Assembly (NCBI GenBank): GCA_937873655.1
Contig: CALMYQ010000042.1
Location: forward strand, 1 to 49,989
Source of the DNA: an uncultured Lewinella sp.
GTDB taxonomy: Bacteria; Bacteroidota; Bacteroidia; Chitinophagales; Saprospiraceae
Reading direction: 5' to 3'
DNA: 49,989 nucleotides
Part shown: piece by piece, positions 1 to 9,487 of the stretch
How the letters are laid out: the number at the start of each line of letters is the position of its first letter
Position numbering within the stretch: position 1 is the stretch's first letter
Translations under genes and position numbers: made by a program
The notes under the pieces: generated by a model
Databases searched by the model: none
Seen by the model: the letters and a program-made list of their open reading frames with translations, nothing else
What the model was told of the DNA's origin: nothing

Positions 1-130
1 ACTGCCGGACTGATAACCTGGACTGCCAACTGCCCACTTCAAGACTGCCGGACTGGATAACCTGGACTGCCAACTGCCCACTTCAAGACTGCCGGACTGA
101 TAACCTGGACTGCCAACTGCCCACTTCAAG
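1..130. repeat. Tandem repeat, three 43-44-base units
   Basis: Three back-to-back copies occupy 1-43, 44-87 and 88-130. They are identical except for one extra G in the middle copy. Each unit begins ACTGCCGGACTG and ends CCCACTTCAAG, and is itself built from short ACTGCC/ACTGG-like words. A fourth copy starts at 131 (ACTG) and then diverges. There is no spacer between units, so this is a satellite-like array and not a CRISPR. The array may extend beyond the left edge of the window. Confidence 0.93.
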
Positions 131-143
131 ACTGTAAACTGAG

Positions 144-551
144 CTAAGACATTCTCGTTTTCTCTCTCAACACGCTGGTCCGGTACTGGTACCAGGTAAA
201 GCTGTGTCCGGACCTGTTTCTGGAACTGGGGACCTGGTTGTTATTGCTGCGCAGGAAACCTGCGAGAATGCCGAGGGTGGCACTGGTGGGGTTGACCTTT
301 TTTGGGTCGGCATCCAGGATGGCCTGTACGTAATTGCCCAGCGATTTATAGCTGAGCATTTCGCCGGTTTGTTCAAAAATCACCCAGCTCAACATCTGAG
401 CCTTGCCGTGGGGCAGCTGGGTTAATTGTTCGTTGAACGCTTTGAAATAGACCTCTGACAGCAGTCTTTTGAAAATGAAAAAATCAACGGGTTTCATGAG
501 ACGAAAGTTGTATGTGGACGTTGGGTCAGTTGCTATTATCCGTGAATTCAT
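144..551 (-). CDS. Hypothetical protein, about 135 aa
   Basis: I do not recognise a named family. The reading frame extends to a TTG at 599, but an ATG at 551 with an AGGT about ten bases upstream, or a second ATG at 497 (MKPVDFFIFKRLL), is a better start. The central part (FKAFNEQLTQLPHGKAQ, then LSYKSLGNYV) is well-formed, helical and amphipathic, and reads like a conserved small domain. The C-terminal 30 residues are polar and low in complexity. No signal peptide or membrane segment is visible. The gene ends about 14 bases from the tandem repeat. It is transcribed away from the secreted-protein gene at 693. Function is unknown. Confidence 0.55.
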   Translation of the reverse strand: MNSRIIATDPTSTYNFRLMKPVDFFIFKRLLSEVYFKAFNEQLTQLPHGKAQMLSWVIFEQTGEMLSYKSLGNYVQAILDADPKKVNPTSATLGILAGFLRSNNNQVPSSRNRSGHSFTWYQYRTSVLREKTRMS

Positions 552-652
552 ATCTATTAATACCTGTAGATTATAAGTTGTTACCAAAGCCGTTTCCAAA
601 GACTTTCCAATCCTTTTCCGAATCGTTTCCAGTCCTGGCCCCGGGTTGCCGG

Positions 653-660
653 TATTTTTG
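653..660 (+). promoter_or_regulatory. Candidate Bacteroidota -7 box
   Basis: TATTTTTG matches the Bacteroidota -7 consensus TAnnTTTG exactly and lies 32 bases before the ATG at 693. No convincing TTTG/TTG element is found 19-21 bases upstream, so only half of the promoter is supported. Confidence 0.4.
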
Positions 661-692
661 TGGGGTTCTTATAACCTTTAAAAAACCAATCC

Positions 693-2135
693 ATGAAAAC
701 GATTCACAAATCCGGCATCATTCTGCCATTTTTATTCCTTTTGACGTTACTCTCCCAGAAAGCCTTTTCCCAGGCGAACAGCGGCGTAAACCCCGAGCTG
801 GTGTTTTACAAGCATTACTACGGCAACGGCATAGCCCAACCGATCAAAACCCTGGACGACTCCCTCGGTACGATCCGCTTCCGCGCCATGGTCGGCCCAG
901 GCCCGATCTGGCAGGAGGGCGCTTCCATCACCGCGCGTGCAACGGGTACGTTCGGCCCCGACAGCATGCCGGCCAGCCTGATCTTTCGCACGGGCGGCCC
1001 GTCGCAGCTGGACCGTATGATCATCACCCACCGCGGCCTGGTCGGTATCGGCACCAACCACCCGGCCTTCGACCTGCACACCATCGGCAATACGGCCACT
1101 ACGGGTGACTTTTACGGCCGCCTGCACGTGGACGACAACCAATCGACCGACGACGCGCCGGACACCTATATCGATGAAGCTTATTTCGAGCTGAAGAACC
1201 GCAATACCCTCAGCGCTCCGGCCGGTCCCGGCAATCTGGGCGGCTTGCTGACCGTCGCACCCGGCGGAACCAGCTTCGACCACCAGCTCTTTTTTGCCAA
1301 TGACGGCATTTTTCACCGCAGGTGGGACGGTAACGCCAATACCTGGACGGGCTCAACCTGGTACAAGATCCTCACCGGCGAAGACATTAACGGCACGACC
1401 AATCATATTGCCAAATTCACGGGTCCCAATTCGCTCGGCGACAGCCGGCTTTGGGATGACGGCGTACGCGTAGGCATCGGAACGACCACGCCCAACCTGT
1501 CATTTCTTTTAACGGTTAACGGGAATACCAAGATCAACGGCGGCCTGAACGCAGACGCCAATATCTCGGCCGGACAAAGCGTATCCGCCATGCAAAATGT
1601 AACCGCCGGTCAGGATGTGATCGCCGGTGATGACATCACTGCAGGCAGCAACATCAGTGCCGGAAACAGCCTCAGCGCGGTCAACGACCTGTCCGTCGGC
1701 GATGACGCCACGATCGGCGGAGATGCAGCCGTGGGCAACGACGTCACCGCAGGCGGCGATATCACAGCCGGGCAGCATATTTTCGCCAACGGCAACGTGG
1801 CCATCGGCACCACGAGCATGCCGGGCAGCCACCGCCTGTATGTAGCCGGCAGCATGATCTGCACCGAAGCCAAAGTCGCCCTGCAAACCAACTGGCCGGA
1901 CTATGTTTTCGAAAAAGATTATCAAAAACCCGACCTGAAGGAATGGGAGCGTTTCATCACCGAAAATAAACACCTCCCGGGCGTTCCCTCCGCTCAGCAG
2001 GTCAGGGAAAACGGCGGTATCGAACTGGGCGAAACCCAGCGCGTCCTCCTGGAAAAGATCGAAGAACTCACCCTGATCGTTATCGAACAACAAAAGCAGA
2101 TCGATGCCCTGAAAGCGGGTATGCCGAAGCATTGA
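693..2135 (+). CDS. Secreted protein with 14 hexapeptide repeats and tail-fibre-like C-terminal domain
   Basis: This 480-aa protein starts with a clear signal peptide (hydrophobic stretch about residues 10-22, ending SQKAFSQ). Residues 30-270 are a beta-rich, Gly-rich region of the kind common in Bacteroidota structural proteins. Residues 288-371 are 14 consecutive six-residue units of the form G-x-D-(I/V)-x-A (for example GQDVIA, GDDITA, GNDVTA), which suggests a beta-helix or trimeric beta-prism stalk. The last 90 residues (NWPDYVF, then HLPGVPSAQQV, then a predicted coiled coil LLEKIEELTLIVIEQQKQ) are the widespread Bacteroidota C-terminal domain found on tail-fibre-like and S74-related proteins. 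No T9SS sorting domain is visible. A surface or extracellular structural role is inferred. The M4 protease gene follows after 30 bases and is probably co-transcribed. Confidence 0.8.
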   Translation: MKTIHKSGIILPFLFLLTLLSQKAFSQANSGVNPELVFYKHYYGNGIAQPIKTLDDSLGTIRFRAMVGPGPIWQEGASITARATGTFGPDSMPASLIFRTGGPSQLDRMIITHRGLVGIGTNHPAFDLHTIGNTATTGDFYGRLHVDDNQSTDDAPDTYIDEAYFELKNRNTLSAPAGPGNLGGLLTVAPGGTSFDHQLFFANDGIFHRRWDGNANTWTGSTWYKILTGEDINGTTNHIAKFTGPNSLGDSRLWDDGVRVGIGTTTPNLSFLLTVNGNTKINGGLNADANISAGQSVSAMQNVTAGQDVIAGDDITAGSNISAGNSLSAVNDLSVGDDATIGGDAAVGNDVTAGGDITAGQHIFANGNVAIGTTSMPGSHRLYVAGSMICTEAKVALQTNWPDYVFEKDYQKPDLKEWERFITENKHLPGVPSAQQVRENGGIELGETQRVLLEKIEELTLIVIEQQKQIDALKAGMPKH

Positions 2136-2165
2136 TCATTCCCTCACCGCAAAAATGCAACGACC

Positions 2166-4394
2166 ATGAAAAAGTTGATTTTTATACTCGCTCTCTGGTG
2201 CGCGGCGGGAGGGATAGCGACCACATACGGTCAGGAACTTTCACCCGCCCAGTACAAGGCGCTGAATGCCATTGCCAAACCCGGCAGCACGCCTTCCTGG
2301 ATGCGGATCAAAGAGGATCTTAAATTCACCCCATCGGGATTTTTCACCAAGAACCGGGTCGCTCTCGGGCTCGGCGAAACCGATGAATTCAAACTGATCC
2401 GTACCGAAACCGACCAATTGGGCATGACCCATTACCGGTACCAGCGGGTACGGGACGGCCTCCCGGTGTACGGCGGGGAATACATCCTGCATGAGGACGG
2501 CGGCCGGGTATATGCCGCCAACGGGATAATGGTTAATCCGGTGGAATGGAAATCCGGATCAACCGTGCAGGAAACGAAAGCCCTCCAACAGGCGTTGAAC
2601 CTGTCGGCTTCCAAAAAATTCCTCTGGAAGGATCGCTACGCAGAATACATGCTTAAGGAACGGGAAAGGAATCCGGATGCCACCTTTTTTCCGACCGGGG
2701 AACTGTGCTGGCTCGATCCGGCGGGCAGCGGCCAGTTTTATGTCAAAGCCTGGCGATTCGACATCAATACTTCCGACGGCCTTTCGGAACGCATTTTCCT
2801 GGACGCGTCCAACGGCAAATTGCTGAAAAAAATACCGCTGGATCTCAATTGCAACGCCGGATCGGGTACCACAACCTGGAACGGCACGGTCAGCATCTCC
2901 ACGGATCAATCCGGCAGCAATTTTATCCTGCTGGACGATTGCCAGAGTCCGAACCTGCATGTGTTCAATTCCAATGATTCTACGTCGCTGGCCTTTGCCA
3001 CCGAATACACGGATGCCGATAACAACTGGACCGGGCAAACCTCGGCCGTCCAGACCTTTTTCGGGATCAACCAGGCCTGGCAGTATTACGTCAACCGCCA
3101 CGGCCGGAACAGCTACGACAACGGCGGCGCCAACATCAATGCCTATAACGAAGCCGGATTCACCAATTCGAGCGGCAACACCTACTGGAGCAACGCCAGC
3201 TGGAGCCAGGGTTCGCAGGTGCTCCGTTTCGGAGACAACGGCAACGCCGGCGCCGGCGACGACTGGAATGCGACGGATATCGTCGGGCATGAATTCACCC
3301 ACGCCGTCACCCAGTTTTCCGCGGGCCTGGATTACAACGGAGAATCCGGCGCGCTCAACGAGTCCTTCAGCGATATCTTCGGAGAAATGGTCGAGCTGTT
3401 TTCAGAAGGCGCAGTGGACTGGCTCGTCGGCGCTGACCGCGGCGCTATCCGGGATATGACCAACCCGAATAATTTCAACGATCCGGACACCTATCTGGGT
3501 ACCAATTGGGTGACCGTAGGCGGCACCTGCGACGGCACCAACGACTTTTGCGGGGTGCACACCAACAGCGGGGTACAGAACTTCTGGTTCTACCTCCTGG
3601 CCGTCGGCGGAACGGGCGTCAACGATAACGGCGACACCTACACCGTACAAGGCATCGGAACGACCAGCGCGGCCAGGATCGCCTATCGCAGCCTGACCCA
3701 ATACCTGACCAGCAGTTCAGGGTACGCCGATGCCAAGAACGGCGCTATCCAGGCTGCCATCGACCTCTTCGGCGATTGTTCCAACGAAGTGCTGCAATGC
3801 GCCCGGGCCTGGAACGCCGCAGGGGTGAACAGTACGGACCTGTACGGCTACGATATCGACGTGGATTGCACCATCCTGACCTTCGTTCACGGCCTCGGGA
3901 TCGACCTCCACTATACAGCGTTCAACGATATTCAATCCGACTGCAATATCGCGCCCAACGGCGCTTTGGTGGATTTTGAAGCCGGACACGTTATTTTCCT
4001 CAAGCCCGGTTTCGAAAGCGGCGACGGCTTCCACGCCTTCATCAATCCCTGTGCCGCGCCAAGACCTGCGCCACCGGTGGAAAGTGTCGTGATGACCAGT
4101 GCCAAACCCAGCCTGGCCGAGCCGGGGGAAGCCCCGATGTTTGATGCCTGGCCAAATCCATCGGACGGTGTCGTGAATTTCAATTTCAAAATAAACAAAC
4201 CGTCGGCTGTCCGCCTGACCGTTTACGACGGCAACGGCCAACCGGTTTACCAATGGCAGGCGCCCGGTGAATCGCCTGCGGGTGTGCTGAAACACACCTG
4301 GGATGCTCATGCGTTGCCGCCCGGCCTGTATTACGCCGAATTGGTGACCGGTGATAACCGCATGGTACAGAAGATCACCAGAATACAGCGATAA
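2166..4394 (+). CDS. M4 family (thermolysin-like) metallopeptidase with T9SS sorting domain
   Basis: This 742-aa exported zinc endopeptidase has a signal peptide (about 1-22), an FTP/PepSY-type inhibitory propeptide (about 50-220), and the M4 catalytic core. The core carries HEFTH at 375-379 and the third zinc ligand in NESFSD (Glu399). His379-Glu399 spacing is 20, as in thermolysin. The segment HTNSGVQNFWFYLL matches the conserved C-lobe region. After the catalytic domain comes a 3-coathanger-stack-like module (about 570-630, ending PGFESGDGFHAFINPC). A Por-type T9SS C-terminal sorting domain follows (about 655-742, beginning WPNPSDGVV). The enzyme should be secreted and surface-anchored or released, and degrade extracellular protein. 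All catalytic residues are present. ATG 2166 is directly followed by the signal peptide. Confidence 0.95.
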   Translation: MKKLIFILALWCAAGGIATTYGQELSPAQYKALNAIAKPGSTPSWMRIKEDLKFTPSGFFTKNRVALGLGETDEFKLIRTETDQLGMTHYRYQRVRDGLPVYGGEYILHEDGGRVYAANGIMVNPVEWKSGSTVQETKALQQALNLSASKKFLWKDRYAEYMLKERERNPDATFFPTGELCWLDPAGSGQFYVKAWRFDINTSDGLSERIFLDASNGKLLKKIPLDLNCNAGSGTTTWNGTVSISTDQSGSNFILLDDCQSPNLHVFNSNDSTSLAFATEYTDADNNWTGQTSAVQTFFGINQAWQYYVNRHGRNSYDNGGANINAYNEAGFTNSSGNTYWSNASWSQGSQVLRFGDNGNAGAGDDWNATDIVGHEFTHAVTQFSAGLDYNGESGALNESFSDIFGEMVELFSEGAVDWLVGADRGAIRDMTNPNNFNDPDTYLGTNWVTVGGTCDGTNDFCGVHTNSGVQNFWFYLLAVGGTGVNDNGDTYTVQGIGTTSAARIAYRSLTQYLTSSSGYADAKNGAIQAAIDLFGDCSNEVLQCARAWNAAGVNSTDLYGYDIDVDCTILTFVHGLGIDLHYTAFNDIQSDCNIAPNGALVDFEAGHVIFLKPGFESGDGFHAFINPCAAPRPAPPVESVVMTSAKPSLAEPGEAPMFDAWPNPSDGVVNFNFKINKPSAVRLTVYDGNGQPVYQWQAPGESPAGVLKHTWDAHALPPGLYYAELVTGDNRMVQKITRIQR

Positions 4395-4488
4395 CAGCTC
4401 CGGTATCAAGCCGGAAATGACCAGCCGCCGCCGGGGATTGAACAGATCTCCGGCGGCGCTTGTTTTTGATGATTGCCGGATCATCGAA

Positions 4489-6915
4489 ATGAAAGAAAAA
4501 ACAGTCATAAAAGCCGGGGTGGAATGGTTCCAGCAACAAGGCTGGACACCTTTTGCCTTTCAAAAAGAAGCATGGGAAAGTTATTTGACGGGCTATAGCG
4601 GCCTGGTCAATGCCCCTACCGGCAGCGGCAAAACCTATTCGCTGGCTATCCCGATCCTGCTGGAAGGCCGCAAGCATTCATCAAAACAACCAGGATTGCA
4701 GGCGTTGTGGATCACGCCGGTCCGGGCATTGACCCGGGAAATCCAGTCGGCCATTTCGCGGGCGGCGGCGGATCTGGCGCCGGGTTGGCGGATAGAAGTG
4801 CGCTCGGGCGATACCCCAACGGGCCAGCGGCAGCAGCAATGGAAAAACCCTCCGCAGGTGCTGATCACAACCCCCGAAAGCCTGCATATCCTGTTGGCTA
4901 CCCCGGGTTATTCCCAATATTTCCGCGACCTCAAAACGGTGGTGGTCGATGAATGGCATGAACTGATCGGGTCCAAAAGAGGTGTCCAGGCAGAACTGGG
5001 CTTATCCCGCCTCAAGGGCCTGATCCCAAACCTGAAGATCTGGGGCATATCGGCTACCATCGGCAATATGGACGAAGCGCTGGAGGTCCTGATGGGCGAC
5101 CGTTCCCACAACGGCAACGTGCGGGTTATCCGCGCAGATATTGCCAAAACGATCGAAGTGGAGACGATCCTTCCCGATATCATCGACACCTTCCCCTGGG
5201 CCGGCCACCTGGGTATCAAGCTCCTGGAAAAAGTGGTGCCGATCATTTACAATAGTACCAGCACCCTGATCTTCACCAATACCCGTTCGCAATGCGAGAT
5301 CTGGTATCAACGCCTGTTGGAAGTGGCTCCTGACCTGGCCGGCGCGATTGCCATGCACCACGGTTCCATCAGCCGGGAATTGAGGGATTGGGTAGAAAAT
5401 GCCCTGCATGAAGGGTTGTTGAAAGCGGTCGTGTGCACTTCAAGCCTGGACCTGGGGGTGGATTTCCGGCCGGTAGAAACGGTTGTCCAGGTGGGCAGTC
5501 CGAAAGGCGTTGCCCGGTTCATGCAACGGGCGGGCCGGAGCGGACACCAGCCCGGCGCCCGCAGCAAGATCTTTTTTGCACCGACGCACTCGCTGGAAAT
5601 GCTGGAAGGCGCTTCCTTGCGGCAGGCCATACAGGAGGGGGCTATGGAGAGCCGGATCCCCTATATCCGGTCATTCGATGTATTGGTGCAATACCTGCTC
5701 ACACTGGCTGTTTCCGAGGGATTCCGGCCGGAAATTATCCGGAAAGAAATCCAGACAACCTGTTCCTTTCGCAGCATCTCCCGGGAAGAGTGGGAATGGG
5801 CGCTGGACTTTATCTCTGTCGGCGGTTCCAGCCTCAACGCCTACGAGGAATACCATAAAATAGTAGTGGAGGATGGGGTCTGGAGGGTGGTCAACAAGCG
5901 GATGGCCCAACAACACCGGATGAACATCGGCGCTATTGTGAGCGATTCCAGCCTGCAGGTGCGGTTCCTCACCGGCGGCATGATCGGAACCGTCGAAGAG
6001 TGGTTTGCAGGACAGCTCAAACCCGGCGACGTATTCTGGTTTGCCGGCCGGGCGCTTGAATTTGTCCGGATCAAAGACATGACCCTGCAGGTACGCAAGA
6101 GCAAATCCAGTCAGGGAAGGGTGCCTTCCTGGATGGGCGGACGCCTGCCCTTTTCTTCCCAACTGGCGGTTTATCTCCGGAAAAAAATTGCGGAACTCGG
6201 CAGGGGGCTTTCTCCCGACGCTGAACTTCAAAAGTTGCGACCGCTGGCCGAAACCCAGCAATCGAGGTCAAAGATCCCGCGTGAAGATGAACTGCTTATG
6301 GAATATTTCGCCGACAAGGAAGGGCATCATTTGCTGGTGTATCCCTTTGAAGGCCGGTTTGTGAATGAGGGATTGGCTGCCCTGGTCGCCTGGCGGATCT
6401 CCCGAATCCGGCCCATCACCTTTTCCATTGCGATGAACGATTACGGGTTTGAACTGCTCTCCGAATCAGACATCCCGATCGATGAGGCTATTGCCGCCGA
6501 TGTTTTCAGTACGCGAAATCTGCTGCAGGATATCCAATCCAGCATCAATTCGACAGAGCTGGCCAAACGGCGCTTCCGGGACATTGCGGGTATTGCAGGA
6601 CTGGTCTTCAAAGGCTACCCCGGCAACCGCAAGAAGGAAAAGCACCTGCAAAGCTCCGCACAGCTCTTTTTCGAGGTGTTCAGCCAGTACGAACCGGATA
6701 ACCTGTTGCTGCTTGAAGCCCACGAAGAAGTGATGACCTTTCAATTGGAGGAAGCCCGCCTGCGGGAAGCCCTGGACCGGATCAAAACCCAGCAAATCAT
6801 CCTGACCAGGCCGGGCAAACCGACGCCTTTTTCATTCCCGATACTCGTTGACCGGCTGCGGGAAAAGCTGAGTTCCGAAAAACTAGAAGACCGCATCCGG
6901 CGGATGAGTTTGTAG
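4489..6915 (+). CDS. Lhr-type (ligase-associated) DExH-box DNA helicase
   Basis: This is an 808-aa superfamily-2 helicase. From ATG 4489 it shows a Q-motif-like PFAFQKEAW, Walker A PTGSGKT (43-49), DEWH (154-157, motif II), SAT (188-190, motif III), the RecA2 domain with TSSLDLGVDF, and QRAGRSGHQPG (motif VI). A long C-terminal Lhr region follows. Length and motif set fit the bacterial ligase-associated DExH helicases, which in other genomes sit beside an ATP-dependent DNA ligase and a metallo-beta-lactamase-fold exonuclease; neither partner is visible here. The open frame begins at 4351, inside the M4 gene, but the first 46 codons look non-coding and ATG 4489 gives the natural N-terminus. 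The stop codon abuts an intergenic repeat. A role in DNA repair is inferred. Confidence 0.9.
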   Translation: MKEKTVIKAGVEWFQQQGWTPFAFQKEAWESYLTGYSGLVNAPTGSGKTYSLAIPILLEGRKHSSKQPGLQALWITPVRALTREIQSAISRAAADLAPGWRIEVRSGDTPTGQRQQQWKNPPQVLITTPESLHILLATPGYSQYFRDLKTVVVDEWHELIGSKRGVQAELGLSRLKGLIPNLKIWGISATIGNMDEALEVLMGDRSHNGNVRVIRADIAKTIEVETILPDIIDTFPWAGHLGIKLLEKVVPIIYNSTSTLIFTNTRSQCEIWYQRLLEVAPDLAGAIAMHHGSISRELRDWVENALHEGLLKAVVCTSSLDLGVDFRPVETVVQVGSPKGVARFMQRAGRSGHQPGARSKIFFAPTHSLEMLEGASLRQAIQEGAMESRIPYIRSFDVLVQYLLTLAVSEGFRPEIIRKEIQTTCSFRSISREEWEWALDFISVGGSSLNAYEEYHKIVVEDGVWRVVNKRMAQQHRMNIGAIVSDSSLQVRFLTGGMIGTVEEWFAGQLKPGDVFWFAGRALEFVRIKDMTLQVRKSKSSQGRVPSWMGGRLPFSSQLAVYLRKKIAELGRGLSPDAELQKLRPLAETQQSRSKIPREDELLMEYFADKEGHHLLVYPFEGRFVNEGLAALVAWRISRIRPITFSIAMNDYGFELLSESDIPIDEAIAADVFSTRNLLQDIQSSINSTELAKRRFRDIAGIAGLVFKGYPGNRKKEKHLQSSAQLFFEVFSQYEPDNLLLLEAHEEVMTFQLEEARLREALDRIKTQQIILTRPGKPTPFSFPILVDRLREKLSSEKLEDRIRRMSL

Positions 6916-7100
6916 AGGGTGAGAGCCCGCCTTCGCCAGAGGCTACGGCGGGTGAGAGGGTGAGAGGGTGAGAGGGTGATGCTTCGGCTTCGCTCAGCAC
7001 AAGGAGCCCGCCTTCGCCAGCTCCGTCTGCCATAGGCGACTTAGTCGTCCGGAGGCAGGAGGCTACGGCGGATGAGAGAGTGAGAGGGTGAGAGAGTGAG
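6916..7100. repeat. Intergenic modular repeat: GC hairpin cores plus GTGAGAGG satellites
   Basis: The region is made of two GC-rich imperfect palindromic cores, each starting near GCCCGCCTTCGCC and ending GGCTACGGCGG (about 6926-6950 and 7007-7073). Short tandem runs built on GTGAGAGG separate and flank them. The second core carries an inner inverted pair, CCGTCTGCC against GGAGGCAGGAGG. The same kind of core occurs at 43411-43440 and 46008-46050. There is no coding potential. The block starts immediately after the lhr-like stop codon. Confidence 0.8.
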
Positions 7101-7122
7101 TGCGGATTTTGTCCGATGTGAT

Positions 7123-8103
7123 TTACCAGAACAGGGCGTGCAGTTTGACTTTGCCGAGCGTATTCACTTCGAGGGCGGGTGCGGGGATCTTGATGAAATT
7201 GGCTATACCCAATAACGCTTTTACAAATTTGCTGCGGACGGGCAACCGCGAAAGATCGATATCGGGAGAGAGGTAAAACTGCCGGTACCGCGGATACAGG
7301 TCGGTATCCAGGCTGAATTTCGCGCCGTTATCGTCCTCCCAGTCATTGTCAAAACCGCCGAAAAGGTTCTCGGCGCCGTAACCCACCGCCACGTTCAGCC
7401 AGGCGGGCCATTTGCTGTCTTCTCCGCTGAACGAGCGGATATTTACGGACACCCAAACGGTAAGGGCGTTATAATCCTTCAGGAAGGACTCAGCGAGGCT
7501 GTAGCCGTACAGGTCGTCGGCACGCGACAGCACGGAGGTCTGCGTGTTGCCGTCGAGGGAGATCAGGGGCTCATTGGAATAATGCGGCCGGTAGGTGGAC
7601 GAGGCTTTCACCAGGATCCGCTGCTCGTCCCAGGCCAGTTGCTGGGCTGTGAACAGGCCGCTGCCCATGAGGTTAAAACCCGCATCCCACCAGGAAAAGC
7701 CCCATTTGGAGGAGAATCCGTCCATGGTTTCCAGGGTGCCCTGCAGGAAATTGGCGACGGCGAAGGCCGTCCAGGCCGAAGCGCGCGGTTTCATGCCGGT
7801 CCAACGGGCGCCGCTGTACAACAACCGGGTTTCCGTAAAGGTGGTCAGAAAATGCCCGGCCTTGTCCATTTGCATCCATTCGCCGCCGTCGTTGAAAGTG
7901 TGGAATCCGACCAGTTCGTAATCCTTGTACCAGGTATTGTACAGCCCGACCGAAAATGCTGCGTAGGTGGCTGCTCCCCCGGCAACGCAGGTATAAAAAC
8001 GGCCTTTATTGAGGGTGTCGGCCGGTAGCAGCCAGGATTGGGCCTGCAAATATTGGATTGCTGCCAGAAAAGTAAGAAACAAGAGGAGGCGTTTCGGGAT
8101 CAT
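7123..8103 (-). CDS. DUF2279 family outer-membrane/periplasmic protein
   Basis: This 326-aa protein has a signal peptide from ATG 8103 (IPKRLLLFLTFLAAIQYLQAQ). It carries the DUF2279 (YfiM-like) signature, seen in DKAGHFLTTF, SAWTAFAVANFLQGTLE and SKWGFSWWDAGFNLMG. The C-terminal half (GYGAENLFGGF, then YPRYRQFYLSPDIDL) matches the usual Bacteroidota version of the family. Molecular function is unknown. Envelope localisation is inferred from the signal peptide and the aromatic, beta-rich character. The frame extends 17 codons upstream of ATG 8103, but those residues would bury the signal peptide. The gene has its own intergenic region on both sides. Confidence 0.85.
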   Translation of the reverse strand: MIPKRLLLFLTFLAAIQYLQAQSWLLPADTLNKGRFYTCVAGGAATYAAFSVGLYNTWYKDYELVGFHTFNDGGEWMQMDKAGHFLTTFTETRLLYSGARWTGMKPRASAWTAFAVANFLQGTLETMDGFSSKWGFSWWDAGFNLMGSGLFTAQQLAWDEQRILVKASSTYRPHYSNEPLISLDGNTQTSVLSRADDLYGYSLAESFLKDYNALTVWVSVNIRSFSGEDSKWPAWLNVAVGYGAENLFGGFDNDWEDDNGAKFSLDTDLYPRYRQFYLSPDIDLSRLPVRSKFVKALLGIANFIKIPAPALEVNTLGKVKLHALFW

Positions 8104-8291
8104 ATGCTTGGGATGGTTCAAATTGAAGTTGAAAATGGCCGAATCAACGTCCAAGTTACGATTCTAGTGGCGGATGGTCAAAAACCGGATAAAGACTTCA
8201 TATTCCGGTAACGTTCCGGATTTTCAAAGTATAAAGTGATAACCAATCCGCGCGGGCAACCGCCTGGATTGGGGAGGCTTAGTGATTCGGA

Positions 8292-8322
8292 GAAGCCGGC
8301 CCGGTTGTTAGGCCGGCTTTTC
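8292..8322. terminator. GC-rich hairpin downstream of gcvT
   Basis: GAAGCCGGCC and GGCCGGCTTTTC form an almost perfect ten-pair stem around a nine-base loop. On the plus strand it is followed by TTTTCTCTATTTC. On the minus strand, where gcvT is transcribed, the U-tract is weak (CTTCTCC). It probably ends gcvT transcription about 20 bases after its stop codon. Confidence 0.55.
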
Positions 8323-8339
8323 TCTATTTCCGCATGCGG

Positions 8340-9449
8340 TTATTCGCCTTTATAGAAGGGCAATTTGGTCACCGTGGCGGACAGTTTTTTGCCGCCGACC
8401 GAAATCCCGATGGCCGTTCCTTCTGCCGCATAAGCTTTATCCACATAACCCATGCCGATGGGGCGATCGAGTGACGGGGATTGGGTGCCGGAGGTGACAA
8501 CGCCGATGTTTTCGCCCGCTTCATTTTCTATTTCGTAACCGTGCCGGGGCACGCGCCTGTCCTCCACGGTGAATCCCACCAGTTTTCGCCGGATGCCGGC
8601 TTCTTTTTCCCTGAGCATGAGGTCGCGACCGATAAATTCACCTTTTTGCAATTTGGTGATCCAGCCCAATCCCGCTTCCAGGGGCGAGGTTTCGTCGTCA
8701 ATGTCGTTGCCGTAGAGGCAGTAGCCCATTTCGAGGCGCAAGGTGTCGCGCGCGCCCAATCCGGCAGGTAAAATGCCGAGCGGTTTTCCCGATTCGAAGA
8801 CGGCATCCCAGATCCGGCTGATCCGGTCATTGGCAGCGTACAGTTCAAACCCGCCTGCGCCGGTATAACCCGTTGCGGAGATCAGCACGTTGTCGACTCC
8901 GGCCAGCCGGCCTTTGGTGAAGTTATAATAAGGTATGGCCTTCAGGTCGACGTCCGTCAGGGGCTGCAATACATCAACGGCTTTGGGGCCCTGTACGGCG
9001 ATGAGCCCGCTTTCTTCGGAAATATTGATCAACCGGGTGTCGAAACGGTTGTGGCCGGAGATCCAGTTCCAATCCTTTTCGATATTGGCGGCATTGACCA
9101 CGAGCATGAAGGCCTGTTCGCCCTCGGCGCACATATCTTCGGGCAGGCGGTACACCAGCAGGTCGTCCACGATGCCCCCTTTGCCGTTCGGCAGGCAGGA
9201 ATACTGGGCGTCGCCGGTTTTCAGTTTGGCGGCGTCGTTGGAAGTGACCCATTGAACGAGGTTGAGCGCTTCCTTGCCCCGGACAATGAACTCGCCCATA
9301 TGGGATACGTCGAATACACCCACATTGCGGCGTACATTGAAATGTTCTTCCTTGAGGGATGAATAGGTGATGGGCATGTTATAGCCGGCAAAGTCGGCCA
9401 TTCTGGCGCCCAGGGCGATGTGTTTTTCGGTTAGCGGCGTGTTTTTCAT
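8340..9449 (-). CDS. gcvT: Aminomethyltransferase, glycine cleavage system T protein
   Basis: This 369-aa protein has the usual length for GcvT. It transfers the aminomethyl carbon from lipoylated H protein to tetrahydrofolate, releasing ammonia, in the cytoplasm. Family landmarks in order are the N-terminal TPLTEKHIALGARM, FDVSHMGEF near residue 47, NAANIEKDWNWI, ISATGYTGAGGFELY, LRLEMGYCLYGND, and the C-terminal VTSGTQSPSLDRPIGMGYV. All conserved segments are intact. The genes for the P and H proteins are not in this window. The HEAT-cyclophilin gene ends 38 bases upstream on the same strand, so the two may be co-transcribed although their functions are not obviously linked. Confidence 0.97.
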   Translation of the reverse strand: MKNTPLTEKHIALGARMADFAGYNMPITYSSLKEEHFNVRRNVGVFDVSHMGEFIVRGKEALNLVQWVTSNDAAKLKTGDAQYSCLPNGKGGIVDDLLVYRLPEDMCAEGEQAFMLVVNAANIEKDWNWISGHNRFDTRLINISEESGLIAVQGPKAVDVLQPLTDVDLKAIPYYNFTKGRLAGVDNVLISATGYTGAGGFELYAANDRISRIWDAVFESGKPLGILPAGLGARDTLRLEMGYCLYGNDIDDETSPLEAGLGWITKLQKGEFIGRDLMLREKEAGIRRKLVGFTVEDRRVPRHGYEIENEAGENIGVVTSGTQSPSLDRPIGMGYVDKAYAAEGTAIGISVGGKKLSATVTKLPFYKGE

Positions 9450-9487
9450 GGTTATGTTGGCGTGAAAAATATTCTGAGAACCAAGGA

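Noticed and set aside
1..130. Possible CRISPR array
   Set aside because: Units are contiguous with no spacers and are longer and more internally repetitive than CRISPR repeats; no cas genes are present.
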